Shown here in pieces: positions 1 through 11,075 of a DNA stretch of 64,000 bases (its first letter is position 1; each line of letters opens with the position of its first letter). The translations under genes and the position numbers were made by a program. The notes under the pieces are model-generated. The model was given only the letters and a program-made list of their open reading frames with translations. It had not been told where the DNA came from and searched no databases. Source of the DNA: Cephalotus follicularis (Eukaryota > Streptophyta > Magnoliopsida > Oxalidales > Cephalotaceae); assembly GCA_001972305.1 (NCBI GenBank), contig BDDD01005878.1, positions 1-64,000 on the forward strand. Reading direction: 5' to 3'.

Positions 1-1238
1 AATTTATAAAATCAGTATTATTCAACTTACTCAAAAGTAATAAAACAAACTTTGTTCAAATCATATCAAAATTAAGAATCTGTACGAAAAGATATCTGAA
101 TTTATTTCAATAAAATCAGAGAACATGAACGAAGTGTCTAGGATAAATAAGGAAGACGACCAAAGCGTCGACGGTAAGACAAAAGCGTCGACGCTTAATC
201 CTTTCCATGCAATACGCGTCGATGTTTACGAAATGCGTTGACGTGCTTACGCCATTACAAAACGATAAGACCACAACGCTAAGTCGTTGACACTTCGAAA
301 GAAGGCGTCGACGCTTAACGCCCAGAATTTGAAAATAAAGAGTTTTCAAAAACAAAAATTCAAATGGGCCAAAAACACATAACATAAATCATATCGCATC
401 TGAAAAAACGTAATAGATGATGTTAAATATATAGACAACGAGCTGGGTTATTACAGGAAACAAACAACCCTTTGCATGGAACATTTCATAATGGTGTTGC
501 TTGAACTCATTTCAATGAAATGATAGGTTCAACAAATAAAATGCTCACTAGCAAAGTAACATCTTCCTTAGATGTTATCCTTTCACTAAATGATAAGTCA
601 CTAGACACATCAACCTGTTCCAAAACCAGGCGGGACCAGAAAGCCTGGTTGGTTTCCGGTACAACCATATATTTCTTAGAAATCACATGATTCTGGTACT
701 GCCATCTTGATAGTCCTAGAGTATCTAAAGGCCCTAGTGTGATCTCCAAATCACCCCCGGATCCATGTACACCACGTCTATCAGTCGTTAGCCGTATTAA
801 CCAGGGCTTTATTCTTGTCATCAGCATATGTGTCATGTATCTCTCATCATCTTGGCTTCGGCCGTGGACTAGGGTTTGGATTAATGTCACCCCAGTTAAA
901 GCCGCGATAACTATAATTCTATGATCACATTGAGACTATCGGGAGACATCCCAGCAAACCTCGTTTCCAATCTCCCAAGTGCTTGGTGAAGACTTTACGT
1001 CTTCAACGGTCATAGATGTTATAGAGCCTATAACCTTCAACACATGTGTGATGATCCCATCTTACGCACTCACCCATACAACTCAATGCAACTCCCACAA
1101 GGCCCAAAGACAACCCTTTTAACAGCATGTGGCTAGTGCTGGGGAAGGGGGAAATCAAAGCCAAGCAGTTACTACTCAACGCATGCCAGCTGCTCAAGTT
1201 TAAAGGTACAACGTAGGCCAAGACCTACTGGTCACCAT
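1..1238 (-). mobile_element. J: copia LTR fragment, same broad family as the LTRs at 20691-27150 and 30851-33098
   Basis: This is non-coding sequence cut off by the window edge on the left and by another LTR on the right. Positions about 930-1238 resemble 26400-26640 and 32340-32600: the same order of a 'cgcactc' block, a 'gggaa..aaatcaaa' block and a 'gctcaagtttaaagg' block is seen in all three. A GTCGAC word island lies at about 150-315, as in the LTR at 30851-33098. The orientation (minus) is inferred from those relatives. It is a broken fossil, and its age cannot be estimated without its partner LTR. The short ORFs here look like noise. Confidence 0.5.
150..316. repeat. GTCGAC word island, dialect GCGTCGACGCTT
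   Basis: About six loosely spaced copies of a palindromic word are visible (for example AAAGCGTCGACGCTTA and GGCGTCGACGCTTA), with variants such as GCGTCGATGTTTA and GCGTTGACGTGCTTA. The spacer sequence between copies is not conserved, so this is an island of words and not an ordinary tandem repeat. Confidence 0.8.
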
Positions 1239-2144
1239 TGTAACATCCCCGAACTGTGGGATCCCTTAAAGGACATATAACATAACATAACGAAATATAA
1301 CAGCATAATAAAGCTCATCTTTATTGAAACATGATGGTCTGAAACATAATTGATATCTAAACATAGTTTGGAGGCTTAAACATAAACCAAATGTCATAAT
1401 ATGTAACTATCATATTATTCATAAAACTAGTCCCAACATGACCATAATACATCATAGCATAGTAGGATCAAACTCCTAGATGATCCTCAACTTAGGTGAA
1501 CACTCTCATCACACATTACCCCGGTGCTCCTGATAACCTGCCGCATGGAAAACAAAATCCGGTTGAGCAAACCTCAGCACGAATAAAGAAGGTAAAAACA
1601 TTAAACGATAATTAAAAGTAGTAAGATTTCAAAGTTACTTCAAAACAGAAATCTTAAGCAAAATAAGTTTAAACATACTTTATAAATTCCCTCAGCATTT
1701 TCGTAATAACCAACTCCATAACTTGCAAAAACATAAGCATACCTTTTCAAAACATAAGGTTCCATAACTGAGCATCATAACATATCACATATCAGAAACA
1801 CATATAGCAAGGGATTCATGACATCCACATGCCAATAGAATTGAAGTGTATGGCACTACACAAACAATTCCCATATCATAACATATCACATAAAATATAA
1901 CTAGGATCGATCCATACGCCTCTATCACAAATCCTATCCAAGGATATCAAAGAGAGACACCGTAAACTAATCACCCTGTTACAGAAAGTGTCATATCCCG
2001 GTGCCAGGCCTACGACATGCCTATGGTACGCCCCATTGGTGGGTACAAAAAGCTCAGTATTTCACCATTTCAAAACATTGATTTTATCACAATCAATTTA
2101 AACACATAGAAAGGTTTTGCCAACACATATTCATGAATCGTTCT
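1239..2144 (-). mobile_element. H: gypsy chromovirus LTR fragment
   Basis: The left edge is TGTAACATCCCC, a typical chromovirus LTR terminus. Two blocks match the LTRs at 44062-47604 and, inverted, 58887-61062. One reads on the minus strand as GTGTAGTGCC..CACTTCAATT (about 1810-1860) and the other as the 'gaggtttgctcaaccgg' region (about 1555-1580). The LTR is interrupted on the right by sirevirus A, and I could not find where it resumes. It is a broken fossil with no coding part. Confidence 0.65.
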
Positions 2145-2266
2145 TGTTGACATTTATGTCTCAATCCTAAGTTTTGATGATAACATATTTGTGTTTAACA
2201 AAGTTTCTTAATGTGCAAGAAAGCCATGAAGTGAGAAAAACAGCACAAGAATTATGCAGATACAGG

Positions 2267-2640
2267 TCAGACCGTCGACGCCCAAGGTTAAAGCGTCAGC
2301 GCTTTAGTAGGCAGTCAAGACAAGGGCCTAAGCGTCTACCGGTGGAGCGTTTGGAGAAGTGGAAGAGACACTCAAACCGTCGATGCCCAGATTCAAAGCG
2401 TCTGAGCTTTGGGTACTAAGAGTCTACTCTTTGTGCAAAGAGTCTACCGTCTAAACCAGTGAGCACAATAAGAATTAAAACTGGCCCAAACGTCGACGCC
2501 CAAGACTAAGCGTCAGCGCTTTGAGGTGCCGGTCGACTCCAACGCTTTGAACGCCTACGCTTTGAGCTGACAATTTGAATTCGAGATCCCTAACGGTCAC
2601 ATAAGCGTTGACGCTTTAAAGGTGACAGTCGACGCTTTGG
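2267..2640 (+). repeat. GTCGAC word island in the U3 of A, dialect CGTCGACGCCC / GCGTCAGCGCTTT
   Basis: Roughly ten words are spaced 20-50 bp apart, including ACCGTCGACGCCC, AAGCGTCAGCGCTTT (twice), AAACGTCGACGCCC, GGTCGACTCC, AAGCGTTGACGCTTT and AGTCGACGCTTTGG. The island ends about 95 bp before the TATA box at 2733. Confidence 0.8.
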
Positions 2641-2732
2641 TCAGCTGGAACAGTTTCTGACAGAGTTTTAGTGGACATTCTATTATGGAATCAATCCCAA
2701 TACATTCCCAACGGATCTATGAGGCAAGAAGA

Positions 2733-2740
2733 TATAAATA
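2733..2740 (+). promoter_or_regulatory. TATA box of LTR A
   Basis: TATAAATA lies in the LTR downstream of the word island, with A-rich sequence beyond. Its position fits a plant LTR promoter. The transcription start is not mapped. Confidence 0.55.
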
Positions 2741-3051
2741 CACGAATGTCTTGAAGAAAAAAAGGAAGAGCAACACAAGAGATATCAAATCATTCAAAGA
2801 AATCATACTCCAAGCTTCAAATCAAAAAGGCTTATTTAAAAGCTTTTATCTTGCATTTTAAGCCATTGTTGTTCTCACTTTGTTTAAGTGAATTTATCTT
2901 GTAAAATCCAACCTTGTGAGAGGTTTAGATCGAAACACAACTTCTACCTTCTTTGATTGTAATAGGGGAGTGAACCCAAGAGTGTTGTAAGTGATTGAGT
3001 TCAATCACAAAGGTATACCGAATAGCACCCGAAATTGTATTCGGAGAACTA

Positions 3052-3659
3052 TCTTGTTTAGTGTATGCTTGTGTGCTAGATTTCAAGCATGTCCAAAAGA
3101 ATCTCATTTGCATGCCGTAAAACGCATCTTTAAATATTTAGCATATACACTGTCCTTAGGATTATGGTATCCTAGAAAATCATCTTTTGACCTACACACT
3201 TACTCCGATGCCGATTTCAGAGGATATAAAGTGCATAGAAAGAGCACAAGTGGCACATGTCAATTTTTGGGCAATATGCTCATTTTTTGGTTTAGCAAGA
3301 AACAAAATTCGGTAGCTCTTTCGACTACCAAAGCTGAATATATTGCCGTAGGCAGCTGTTGCGCACAAATCACGTGGATGAAACAACAACTTCTTGACTA
3401 TGGGTTTAACTTTGTGAAAGTGACAATTAGGTGTGATAACACTAGTGCAATATGCTTAGGGAAAAACCCAGTTCATCACTGAAGAACTAAGCACATTGAC
3501 ATAAGATATCACTTTATAAAAGATCACATAGAAAAGGGTGATATCGTACTAGTTTTCGTCCCGACCCAAGAACAAGTCGTGGACATATTCACCAAACCAT
3601 TAGATGAAAAAACCTTTTCAAAATTTAGATTGGAATTAGGTTTGTGTGAAATTGGGTGA
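3052..3659 (+). pseudogene. Copia RT end and RNase H of element A
   Basis: The reading resembles the C-terminal part of copia pol. It has the FSVCLCARFQ block that follows the RT domain and then RNase H with SDADFRGYK, KSTSGTCQFLG, FSKKQNSVALSTTKAEY and CDNTSAICL. The end has the IFTKPLD block typical of sirevirus and Tork pol C-termini. RNase H would degrade the RNA strand of the RNA-DNA hybrid during reverse transcription in the virus-like particle. The same blocks occur at 21893-22642 and, on the minus strand, at 39634-40383. It is a broken fossil. Confidence 0.85.
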
Positions 3660-4034
3660 TTAACATGTTTCTATGATTGTTGTGAATATGTATGCTTGCT
3701 CAAAATGCTTATTTTCTCATTTTTGCATCATTTGCATTCATTCTCGTGCATTTACGGAAAATCTGCAGAAAAACAGAGCAAAGCGCCGACTATTGCTTTT
3801 AAAGCGTCAGCGCTTTAAAGCGAAATTAGGGTTCAAAATTGGGGAAATTGGTCTAAGCACCGATGCTTAACCCCAAACTGTCCACGCGTTAATAGCATTT
3901 TAAGATAGTAAGCGCCATCTGCCACGCGTTTTCGAACACAAATACAAACCCTAACTTCTAAACACTCCATCTTCGGCGATTTTTTGGGCGATTCTTGTCG
4001 AAAATCAAAGATTAACCTTCGTACAACATCAATC
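3660..4034 (+). promoter_or_regulatory. Spacer of A with GTCGAC-type words and a telo-box before the extra ORF
   Basis: Between the RNase H end and the downstream ORF lies a non-coding spacer. It has words of the A dialect (AAGCGTCAGCGCTTTAAAG near 3802, GCACCGATGCTTA near 3857, CCACGCGTT near 3880 and 3922), then AAACCCTAA (telo-box, 3946-3954) and a pyrimidine-rich leader. Telo-boxes are usual near plant transcription starts. That this drives the next ORF is inference. Confidence 0.4.
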
Positions 4035-5275
4035 ATGGCTAGAACTAAGGATTTTGAGGCAGGACAAGGCTCCAAGGCAAAGAAGAAATCAGCTGGGCAA
4101 AAAGGGAAGGGGAAAGCCACTCAATCTGCCACTCCTGAGGTTACTCCATCTCTTCCTAGGTATCCTGAGGCTTACTTCAATAGAAAAATACTTGTAGGAA
4201 AAGTCTTAGATTTTGATTTTTGCATTAGAGAAGAGTTTCCAATTATTGAATGGATTAGGGTTCAAGGTTTAGAACCATTTTTCTCAATAAATATGCCCAG
4301 TTGTCTCGAACTCATGAAAGAGTTCTATGTGCACATACGAGGTAGCTCTATGGATAGCTTGACCACTATGGTCAAAAATAAGACTATTGACTTGGACTTA
4401 CGTAGACTAAACATTATCTTGAATGTACCAAACGGTGGTGCTATGGGTTGGAATCAACGGTCTTGGGTGACTAGCCAAGATTTTGATAAATAAGACTGTG
4501 TGCGTGTGTTATTTGGTGAGAACGCTGATCATGTTCAGCGAATGTATACTAGGAATCTCCCTTTTCATTATCGATTCCTACACCGTGCGGTATGTACGCA
4601 CATTTTGCCAAAAGCCGGTGGGTTCGACGAGGTGACCCACATGGAAGCCTACACAATGTATCACTTGATTACTGGCCGTAGAATCAATGTTCTCTTCCTG
4701 ATGCTCAATCATATGCATTCTATTCACGACCGAGAGAACGCAAGACTAGGTTATAGCAATATTATAACCAAGATTCTCCACTTTTTCAATATCGACCTTA
4801 CTGGAGAAGTACACCATGATCTTCAAAGTGCTGACAAGCTTGGGAAAGGAACCCTTGGGAGAATGGGGTTCAAAAAGCACAAGAGGCTCGGTACGTGGAT
4901 TCCAAGAGATGAGGACTCCAATCGTGTAGTTGAAGAGGAAGGAGAAGCTGAGTTGGGAGAAGAAGCTGAAAATGTACCACTGTAAATCGAACCTCAAGCT
5001 CCGGATGTCCATCTTCTGAGGAGTAGGTTAGATGAGATCTTTGATGCTATCAAAGGACTACAGCGAAATGTTGAGGAAATGAAGATGAGTATGCAGTCCA
5101 TAAAGAGGCGACAAAAGAGAATTGCCAAAAAGTTTGCTGACATGGGCATTATCGAATATGGAGGACTTATCTCTTCATCTTCTAGCCACGATGACATTCC
5201 CCTGGATGATGTGGCAACCGACGACATGGAGGGAGAGGTCGGTGGTGACGATGAGGGAACCCACATGGATGAATG
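4035..5275 (+). pseudogene. Extra ORF downstream of pol in A (putative plant transposon protein type)
   Basis: The chosen ATG (AATCATGGC) is followed by a lysine-rich N-terminus (KAKKKSAGQKGKGK). A conserved middle follows, with blocks YFNRKILVGK, the HILPKAGGFDEVTHME region and GRMGFKKHKRLGTW. The C-terminus is acidic, then helical and charged (about 5029-5150; LDEIFDAIKGLQ.., QSIKRRQKRIAKK), and looks like a coiled coil. The middle blocks and the C-terminal helix are shared with 23232-24542 and with 38114-39225 (minus). No transmembrane segment is evident, so a classical envelope role is not supported. I believe this matches the domain annotated as 'putative plant transposon protein', but I cannot check it. 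The function is unknown. It is broken, with a few breaks. Confidence 0.65.
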
Positions 5276-5796
5276 AGCATATGCATCTCATTTTCATTTG
5301 CATTTTCTGTTAATTTCTGCTATGGACTTGTAGTTTGTTTTGCAGCTTGTAGAAATTGGAAGTGATATTTGTAACAAGTACTATTGTGTAATGACAATGC
5401 TTTGTTTTAATTTCAATGTGTACTGGTTTAAACATTGTGGATTTGGAATGCTTGGACTTGAAATTTGCTATTTGCAGCTTGTTATATGAAATGACGAAAG
5501 TTCTAGCTTTGAAATATTTGGTTTTGGTATGTTTGGATTAGTAGTTTGTTCAATTGTGGTTTAAAGATTATGGAGTTGGAATGATTGTTTTTACAGCATG
5601 TTTACCATTTTGTAATAAGAAGTGACAATGTTGTGTTTTAAGCTAAATGAGTAAAACATGTATGAAATGTGCATGTTTACCATTTTTATGTTTTCCGCTG
5701 TGTTTAAACTTTATGGATTTGCTTGCATGCTTGATTTTGTAATTGTTCGATTGAACATCAAACGGAGATCCTAGGCTTTTCTATTTGGTACTAAGA
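5276..5796 (+). other. T/G-rich 3-prime tail of element A
   Basis: There is no coding potential. It contains degenerate repeats of a 'tttaaa.attatgga.ttggaatg' type block (about 5430-5480 and 5560-5590) and resembles the T/G-rich tail after the homologous ORF at 24543. No clear polypurine tract is seen. The right border against the next LTR is approximate. Confidence 0.4.
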
Positions 5797-7159
5797 TGTA
5801 AGCGTGGACCATGACTTTCAGTCTTGGTGTTTTTTGAAAAATTAAAATTATGCACACTTGCGTCCTAGGACCAAATCGACCGGGAACCCTTGCCAGGTTT
5901 CCAACAGACAGAGCCTCCACCACCAACGGTAACCTCCCTTCCCTCTTCTTCTCTTTTCTTTCCTTTTCTCCCGTCACTGTCGCCATCACTGTCGTGCATT
6001 CCACCGCTGGAATCATCATGGTAGGAGGCCGGTCTTCGTCCCGAGGACCAGCTACGCCCATTTTGGTGTCTGTCAAGGCGTGGTTTAGCCGGAATCGACA
6101 GGAGTTAGTTGACTGAGTCAACTCAGTCGATCTAGCTTACTGTCGCCTGTGACACGGCGTTTGACACCGAGTCACAGCAAGTTACAGTCAACAGTGGGTT
6201 GACCGTAAGTTTTGGAGGCTGGATATGGTGTGATTAGAGCTAGACCAATTGGTCGGAGCTCAGGCGAAGCGAACCCATGCTGAGTCTTGGCGAGTTATGG
6301 GTGGAGACGCCTTCAGCCGACTGTTTTGTGATACTTTTGTGAAGTGACCGAAATTGTGGATGTTCGGCGAGTCAACTCAGTGAGTTGACTCACTGCTGGC
6401 TATGAACGTGCTATTCCACGGTGAGTCACGACGGTTCTTCGGCAACATTGTATAGATTGGCCAATTTGGAGCCTGTTTATGGCATGGTCGGAGTTTCGAT
6501 GTGTTGGCCGGAATTTGGACGGAACTCCAGTGACGATAATTTGTATTTGCTACCTATGAGTAGATCGTAACGGAATGTGATGGTTATTACAGTGATACAA
6601 GAGAAGGAGCATTTTGTTGACACAAAATGGAGCAGTGCTCGTAAAGACGAGTGAAGCTTAGAGGAGGTAGCAGTTCTTCGATTCTACTGCAAGCCCTCCC
6701 AACTCGCAAGCTTAATTGGTAACAGGTAGGTATACATGTGCTCTAATGGTATATGCCCAGATGACTATGGGCTTCATCCCCTTCGTATACGCCGACAAGG
6801 GACGGTAGTATACGAATGGTAGATCACTAGAGTACGGTTATACTACTTTACTTGCATTCATGTATTTTGAATGGATTGTATGGACATGATTATTCATTGA
6901 TGATTGTATGCTAAATTGATTGTTATGGTTATGCATGATTACTGATTACATGGTTTAATGAACTGTATACGGGTATAATGGACTAAATGGAGAATTGAGA
7001 GAAGTTGAGCTTCTGCCTTCTCTCAATTCAAGGGTTACGATATTGGAAATGGCTTATGGGTTATGGCTACTGTATGGATTGATCGATTGTATTGCATGAG
7101 ACTAAATGAGATAACCCATTCATGACCCTTATATCTGTCATGAAGGTCACGAATGTTAG

Positions 7160-7285
7160 ACCACATCATATAATGTTTATCCCACATCGTGGGAGGACCG
7201 ATATGGATAATGTTACCCCACATCGTGGGAGGATCGATATGGATAGTGCTTGCCCCATATCGTGGGAGGACCGATATGGACGGTA
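7160..7285 (+). repeat. Minisatellite, about 40-bp unit, 3 copies
   Basis: Three copies of a unit containing CACATCGTGGGAGGACCGAT (the third with CATATCGTGGG) are each followed by ATGGA and a variable tail. Confidence 0.85.
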
Positions 7286-7397
7286 TGGTATGTATATGGT
7301 ATGCATGGACCTAAGGTATGTACAGTGTGGTCAGTGCTATCTCGACCTATTCGTCTACAACACGGAGAGTGCGTAGATAATGGAATGGACCTTATGG

Positions 7398-7530
7398 ATC
7401 GTTATGGAATGTATCGTTATCGAATCATATCGTACGACATCGTTATCATATCGTTATGGATCGTATCAATATCGTATCGTTATCGAATCGTATCATATCG
7501 TCATCGTATCGCATCGTTATAGATCGTATC
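7398..7530 (+). repeat. ATCGT-rich simple repeat
   Basis: Repeated CGTATCGTTATCGAATCGTA-like pentamer/decamer runs (ATCGT, TATCG) show slippage-type variation. A similar patch recurs at about 8045-8150. Confidence 0.85.
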
Positions 7531-7543
7531 GATATCATATCGG

Positions 7544-8052
7544 ACTAGGACCTACGAGGGACTAGTATATTAGACCAGGACCTTCGAGGGACTGGGGTTG
7601 TATCATTATCGGACTAGGACCTATGAGGGTCTAGTATATCGGACCAGAACCTTCGAGGGACTGGTATTGTATCATTATTGGACTAGTCCCTATAAGGGGC
7701 TAGTATATCAGACCAGGACTTTCGAGGGACTGGGATTGTATCGTTATCGGACTAGGACCGATGAGGGACTAGTATACAAACTAGGACCTTCGGGAACTGG
7801 GTAATCGAATCGTTATCAGACCAGGACCTTTGGGAATTGGGTAATCGTATCGTTATCGGACTAGGACCTTCGGCAACTGGGTAATCGCATCATTATCGGA
7901 CCAGGACCTTCAGGAATTGCGTAATCGTATCGTTATCGAACCAGAACCTTCGGGAATTGGTTAATCGCATCGTTATCAGACCAGGACCTTCGGGAACTGG
8001 GTAATCGTATCATTATCGGACCAGGACCTTTGAGGAACTGGGAATCGTATCG
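7544..8052 (+). repeat. Minisatellite of a 'ggaccaggaccttcg' unit, 70-bp then 40-bp period
   Basis: The first part (7544 to about 7790) alternates GGACTAGGACCTACGAGGG with GACCAGGACCTTCGAGGG in units of about 70 bp. The second part (about 7785-8052) is a run of about seven units near 40 bp with GGACCAGGACCTTCGGGAA and CTGGGTAATCGTATCGTTATC. The change of period inside one array suggests that the shorter unit arose from the longer one. Confidence 0.85.
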
Positions 8053-8149
8053 AATTGTTATCGAATCGTATCGTATCATTATTGAATCGTGTTGTGTTGT
8101 TATAGATTGTATCGTATCGTTATCGAATCGTTATGAGTCGAATCGTCAT

Positions 8150-8300
8150 GGATTGTAAACGGGTATGGACCGTTATCGGATATGGACGCTAAACGGATAT
8201 GAATTGTAAACGGTTATGGACCGTTATCGGATATGGACCGTAAATGGATGTTAATTGTAAATGGATATGGACCGTAAACGGTTATGGTTATTGAGGGCAA
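8150..8300 (+). repeat. Short repeat of 'taaacgg(t/a)tatgga' units
   Basis: Several copies of TAAACGGATATG / TAAACGGTTATGGACCG at intervals of about 25-30 bp continue the minisatellite zone of K. Confidence 0.7.
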
Positions 8301-9984
8301 TGGTTATGGCTATGGATGGATACGATATTGTTATGGACCGTATCGCTATGGATCTTGATGGTCCTGATTGTTATGGTATGGCTATGATAGGATTACGGTA
8401 GGACCATGGTATGTATCCCTAAATGGTTGTTGTTGATCCCATTCTTATACGCCGGTATGGGACGGTAGTATACGAATGGTAGATCACCAGCATATGTGAA
8501 TCTAGGGGAATGGTTGTAATGGGCTAGAACCTTTGGGGTCTGCCATTGGCCTGGTAAAGTGTGATGATTGATTTTGATCCCATTCCTATACGCCGGTATG
8601 GGACGGTCGTATACGAATGGTAGATCGCATGTTCTATTGGCCTCTAGCTTATGATGCATGACCTTTATATTATGACCTACATTGCTATGAATTGGCATTC
8701 ATACATCTCTTTTCATGCATATATCTCTCATATTGTACACATATCTGCTGCACTTCTATATGTTCATTGCATATGTATATCCTACACAACCTTCGGGTTG
8801 CTGACCCATTGCATTGTATTGTAATGTAATGGGTCAGGTTCAGGTCTAGGTGGCGTGCAGCAATGATCAGCCGGGCTAAATCGCAGAGTAAGGATCTACA
8901 TTTACTCTGACTTGTCTTATATAAATGTGATTAATGTAAATGTACAAATGTTATATAAGAGACATGTTTTCCTTCTGTATTGACCTGTCGGCATGTGGCA
9001 GTGCTTGATTTATGTGTTGATGTATTGAATATAGACAGGCCCATCATGTTGAGGAGTTGAGTAATTATCCTCCGTATGTGAATGATATAATTATGAGTTA
9101 AGTTGTGGTTCTGAGGGCTGAGCCCATATATGTATATAAACTGTTGATTCCTCCTTCGTGAGTGTGGAGATATAAATTGAGTTTTTCTTTACAGGGGGTT
9201 TAGTCCGATAAACGAATACTTCACGCCGAAATTTCGGGAGATTTTAATAGTTAGTTTTTATTTGATTTGATTATTCCGCTGATGTCATATAATGATTCTT
9301 CCACTTATATGACTTTGATTTAAAGTTTTATATGTATAGCACTTTGGAATATGATTGATAAATGATATGGAGTATGATTTATATTTGATTGCACGGACTG
9401 AAACGATGGTATCTCACACATCGGATCGTGGGGAATCGCCTTCGCGGTTCGGGGCATGACACCCCAAACCACGGGATGGGTATAATCATCATCATCATCA
9501 ATAAATAAAAATTTAAAACTTAAATAAATCATAAACATAATCCTTTATTTAATGTGTGGATGTAAAGACCTAGTTCGATACAATTAAAATACACTGCTAC
9601 AACCAACAGATAAAATAAAATAAATACATAATTATTTCTTGAGAATCCGATCATAAAACGCATCGTTGAGGAGGAGGAACTCACTATAACTTTATCCTTG
9701 ATGTTGCTGCGATGTGTCACCACTACCTGTTCCTGTACCTGACCCATTCAAAGGAATGGGTCAGTAACCCTGGGAATTGTGTAGGTTACAACATGCACGG
9801 TCACATACCAGAGGAACAACCAAAAGATAGCAGAGGAGAAAATATCATAAAATACAATACATGAGTCCAAAATCCATAAAATAACCTTTATCATCCTTCG
9901 TCCTCGGTCTACTCTACTCAAACCATACATATCACATACAGAGGCGTCTAGTCCGGTCATCCTATGGTCTGGTCAGTGTACAAG

Positions 9985-10215
9985 GTTCACCTTTAGGCTC
10001 ACCAGCCCACGGTATTCTCCTCCAGGTTCACCTGCTGAACGGAATTCGCCCTTTGCTCACCTGCTCTGCGGTTCACCCTTTGGATCACCAGCTCTGGCGG
10101 AATTCACCCTTAGGTTCACCATTGGCGGATTCGCCTGAGATCACCAGCCTCACGGAGTTCACCCCTTGGGCTCACCTGCTCGGCAGAATTCTCCCCTGTT
10201 GGGCTCACCAGCCTA
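9985..10215 (-). repeat. Degenerate 'ggttcacc..gctcacc' array in L
   Basis: About eight units of roughly 25-30 bp contain GTTCACC or GCTCACC followed by TGCTC/AGC and GGAATTCGCC-like tails. The variation suggests an old array. Confidence 0.7.
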
Positions 10216-10924
10216 GGACCATCTATCTAAGTCTTTTCCTTTTTCATTCCATTTTCTAATTCTATTTCCTTCCCTTAATTATTTCCCTTTTATTCCTTTA
10301 GCATTCTAAATCCATTTCTTTATCCAGACCAGGGCTCACCATTGTGCATGGCACTTTCCATGCGCAAGGTTCACCTCAAAGTGTGCATGGCGCATGCATA
10401 GCAATTTCCTTTACTCATTACTAGCCAGGGGACACATGCATGCTTCTCTCCCCGGCCAATGCATGCATACACTATAACTTCTCATATAGAACTGGCCATT
10501 TATCATGCGTGCACATGCCAGGATGCTTTCATACTGTACCATCACCTTCTTCACGGCGCATGTGAGGAGTGCACACCAGGGGACGAAGCTTGCTTGGGTG
10601 CATGCATAACTCACGGCATGGAAAGCTCCTATGCCATGGCAACCACGGTGCACTGCTTGTGCGACCTCGAAGGCATGGGAGAAAGGGACCGGAGAGCTTG
10701 TATTGCAGGGGAGAACCTTGGACGGCTCCCCTGGTGCCAGGCATGGCATCCCCGGGGTGTGGCTCCCTGGGCGTCACCACCTCAGCTTCTTGTCTTCCCA
10801 GGCGTCATCACCTCGGTCGTCTCTGGTATGGTAGCACGGCTCCCCTGGTAACACCACCTCAGGCAGGTGGCTCCCCAGGCATTGACAGAGGAGCTCGGGC
10901 ATGTCTGCCCTGGAATCACATCTC

Positions 10925-11075
10925 CTCGGGGGCATGTCACCCCAGGCATCGTCTCCTCGGTCATGTCACCCCGAGCATCGTCTCCTAGGGCATGTCACCA
11001 CGGGCTTTGTCTCCTTGGGCATGTTACCCCGGGCATCGTCTCATCAGGCATGTCACCCCGGGCATTGTCCTCACT
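10925..11075 (-). repeat. About 30-bp tandem array 'catgtcaccccgggcatcgtctcctcgg' in L
   Basis: Five units of GCATGTCACCCC..GCATCGTCTCCT lie head to tail, with few changes between units. ORFs that cross it translate as repeats and are not taken as genes. Confidence 0.85.

Larger units (their letters stand above)
2145..3051 (+). repeat. LTR-derived 5-prime region of element A
   Basis: This region starts TGTTGAC and continues into the TTTTGATGATAACATATTTG block shared with 20727. A GTCGAC word island (2267-2640) is followed by a TATA box (2733-2740). The downstream part has the 'gtgattgagttcaatcac' block seen also at about 21866-21884 in element B. This is the order U3 words, TATA, R/U5 expected of an LTR. 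Confidence 0.65.
2145..5796 (+). mobile_element. A: sirevirus (SIRE/Maximus-like copia), strongly reduced
   Basis: Parts in order are an LTR beginning TGTTGACA (2145), a TATA box, the end of pol (RT end and RNase H, 3052-3659), a spacer, an extra downstream ORF (4035-5275) and a T/G-rich tail. Gag, protease, integrase and most of RT are not seen, and no second LTR is recognised. The element sits inside the gypsy LTR H. The LTR start is plainly related to that of element B at 20727 (shared TTTTGATGATAACATATTTG). The element is broken, with several breaks including large losses. Its right end is uncertain, because no target-site duplication was found. Confidence 0.7.
5797..9461 (+). mobile_element. 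K: long gypsy-type LTR with internal minisatellites
   Basis: The right end GGTTCGGGGCATGACA is a typical chromovirus-like LTR terminus, which gives the plus orientation. The left end (a TGTAAG at 5797) is a guess. The segment has a C/T-rich block (5935-6000) and a module containing TATACGCCGGTATGGGACGG that occurs three times in varied form (about 6785, 8450, 8590). It has four kinds of short tandem repeats between 7160 and 8360, and a TGACCCATT..AATGGGTCA hairpin (8802-8836). No protein-coding part is present; ORFs over the tandem repeats are artefacts. It is a fossil, solo or truncated. Confidence 0.5.

Noticed and set aside
150-316. The word islands as CRISPR-like arrays
   Set aside because: The words are 10-14 bp with irregular spacing and no constant spacer length, they are in plant LTRs, and no cas-like genes exist.
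4035-5275. Extra ORF as an envelope gene
   Set aside because: No signal peptide, transmembrane segment or cleavage-like site was recognised in any of the three copies. It looks like a soluble basic/coiled-coil protein.
6663-6675. GTTCT after GCA at 6670 as the right target duplication of A
   Set aside because: The sequence beyond does not continue the interrupted LTR H, and the position lies inside a coherent LTR (K). A 5-bp match over 1.5 kb is expected by chance.
7122-7804. Several overlapping ORFs rich in Tyr/Arg (YRYRIVSYRHRI type)
   Set aside because: They are translations of the ATCGT and GGACCAGG minisatellites. All frames are open because of the repeat, and no domain is seen.
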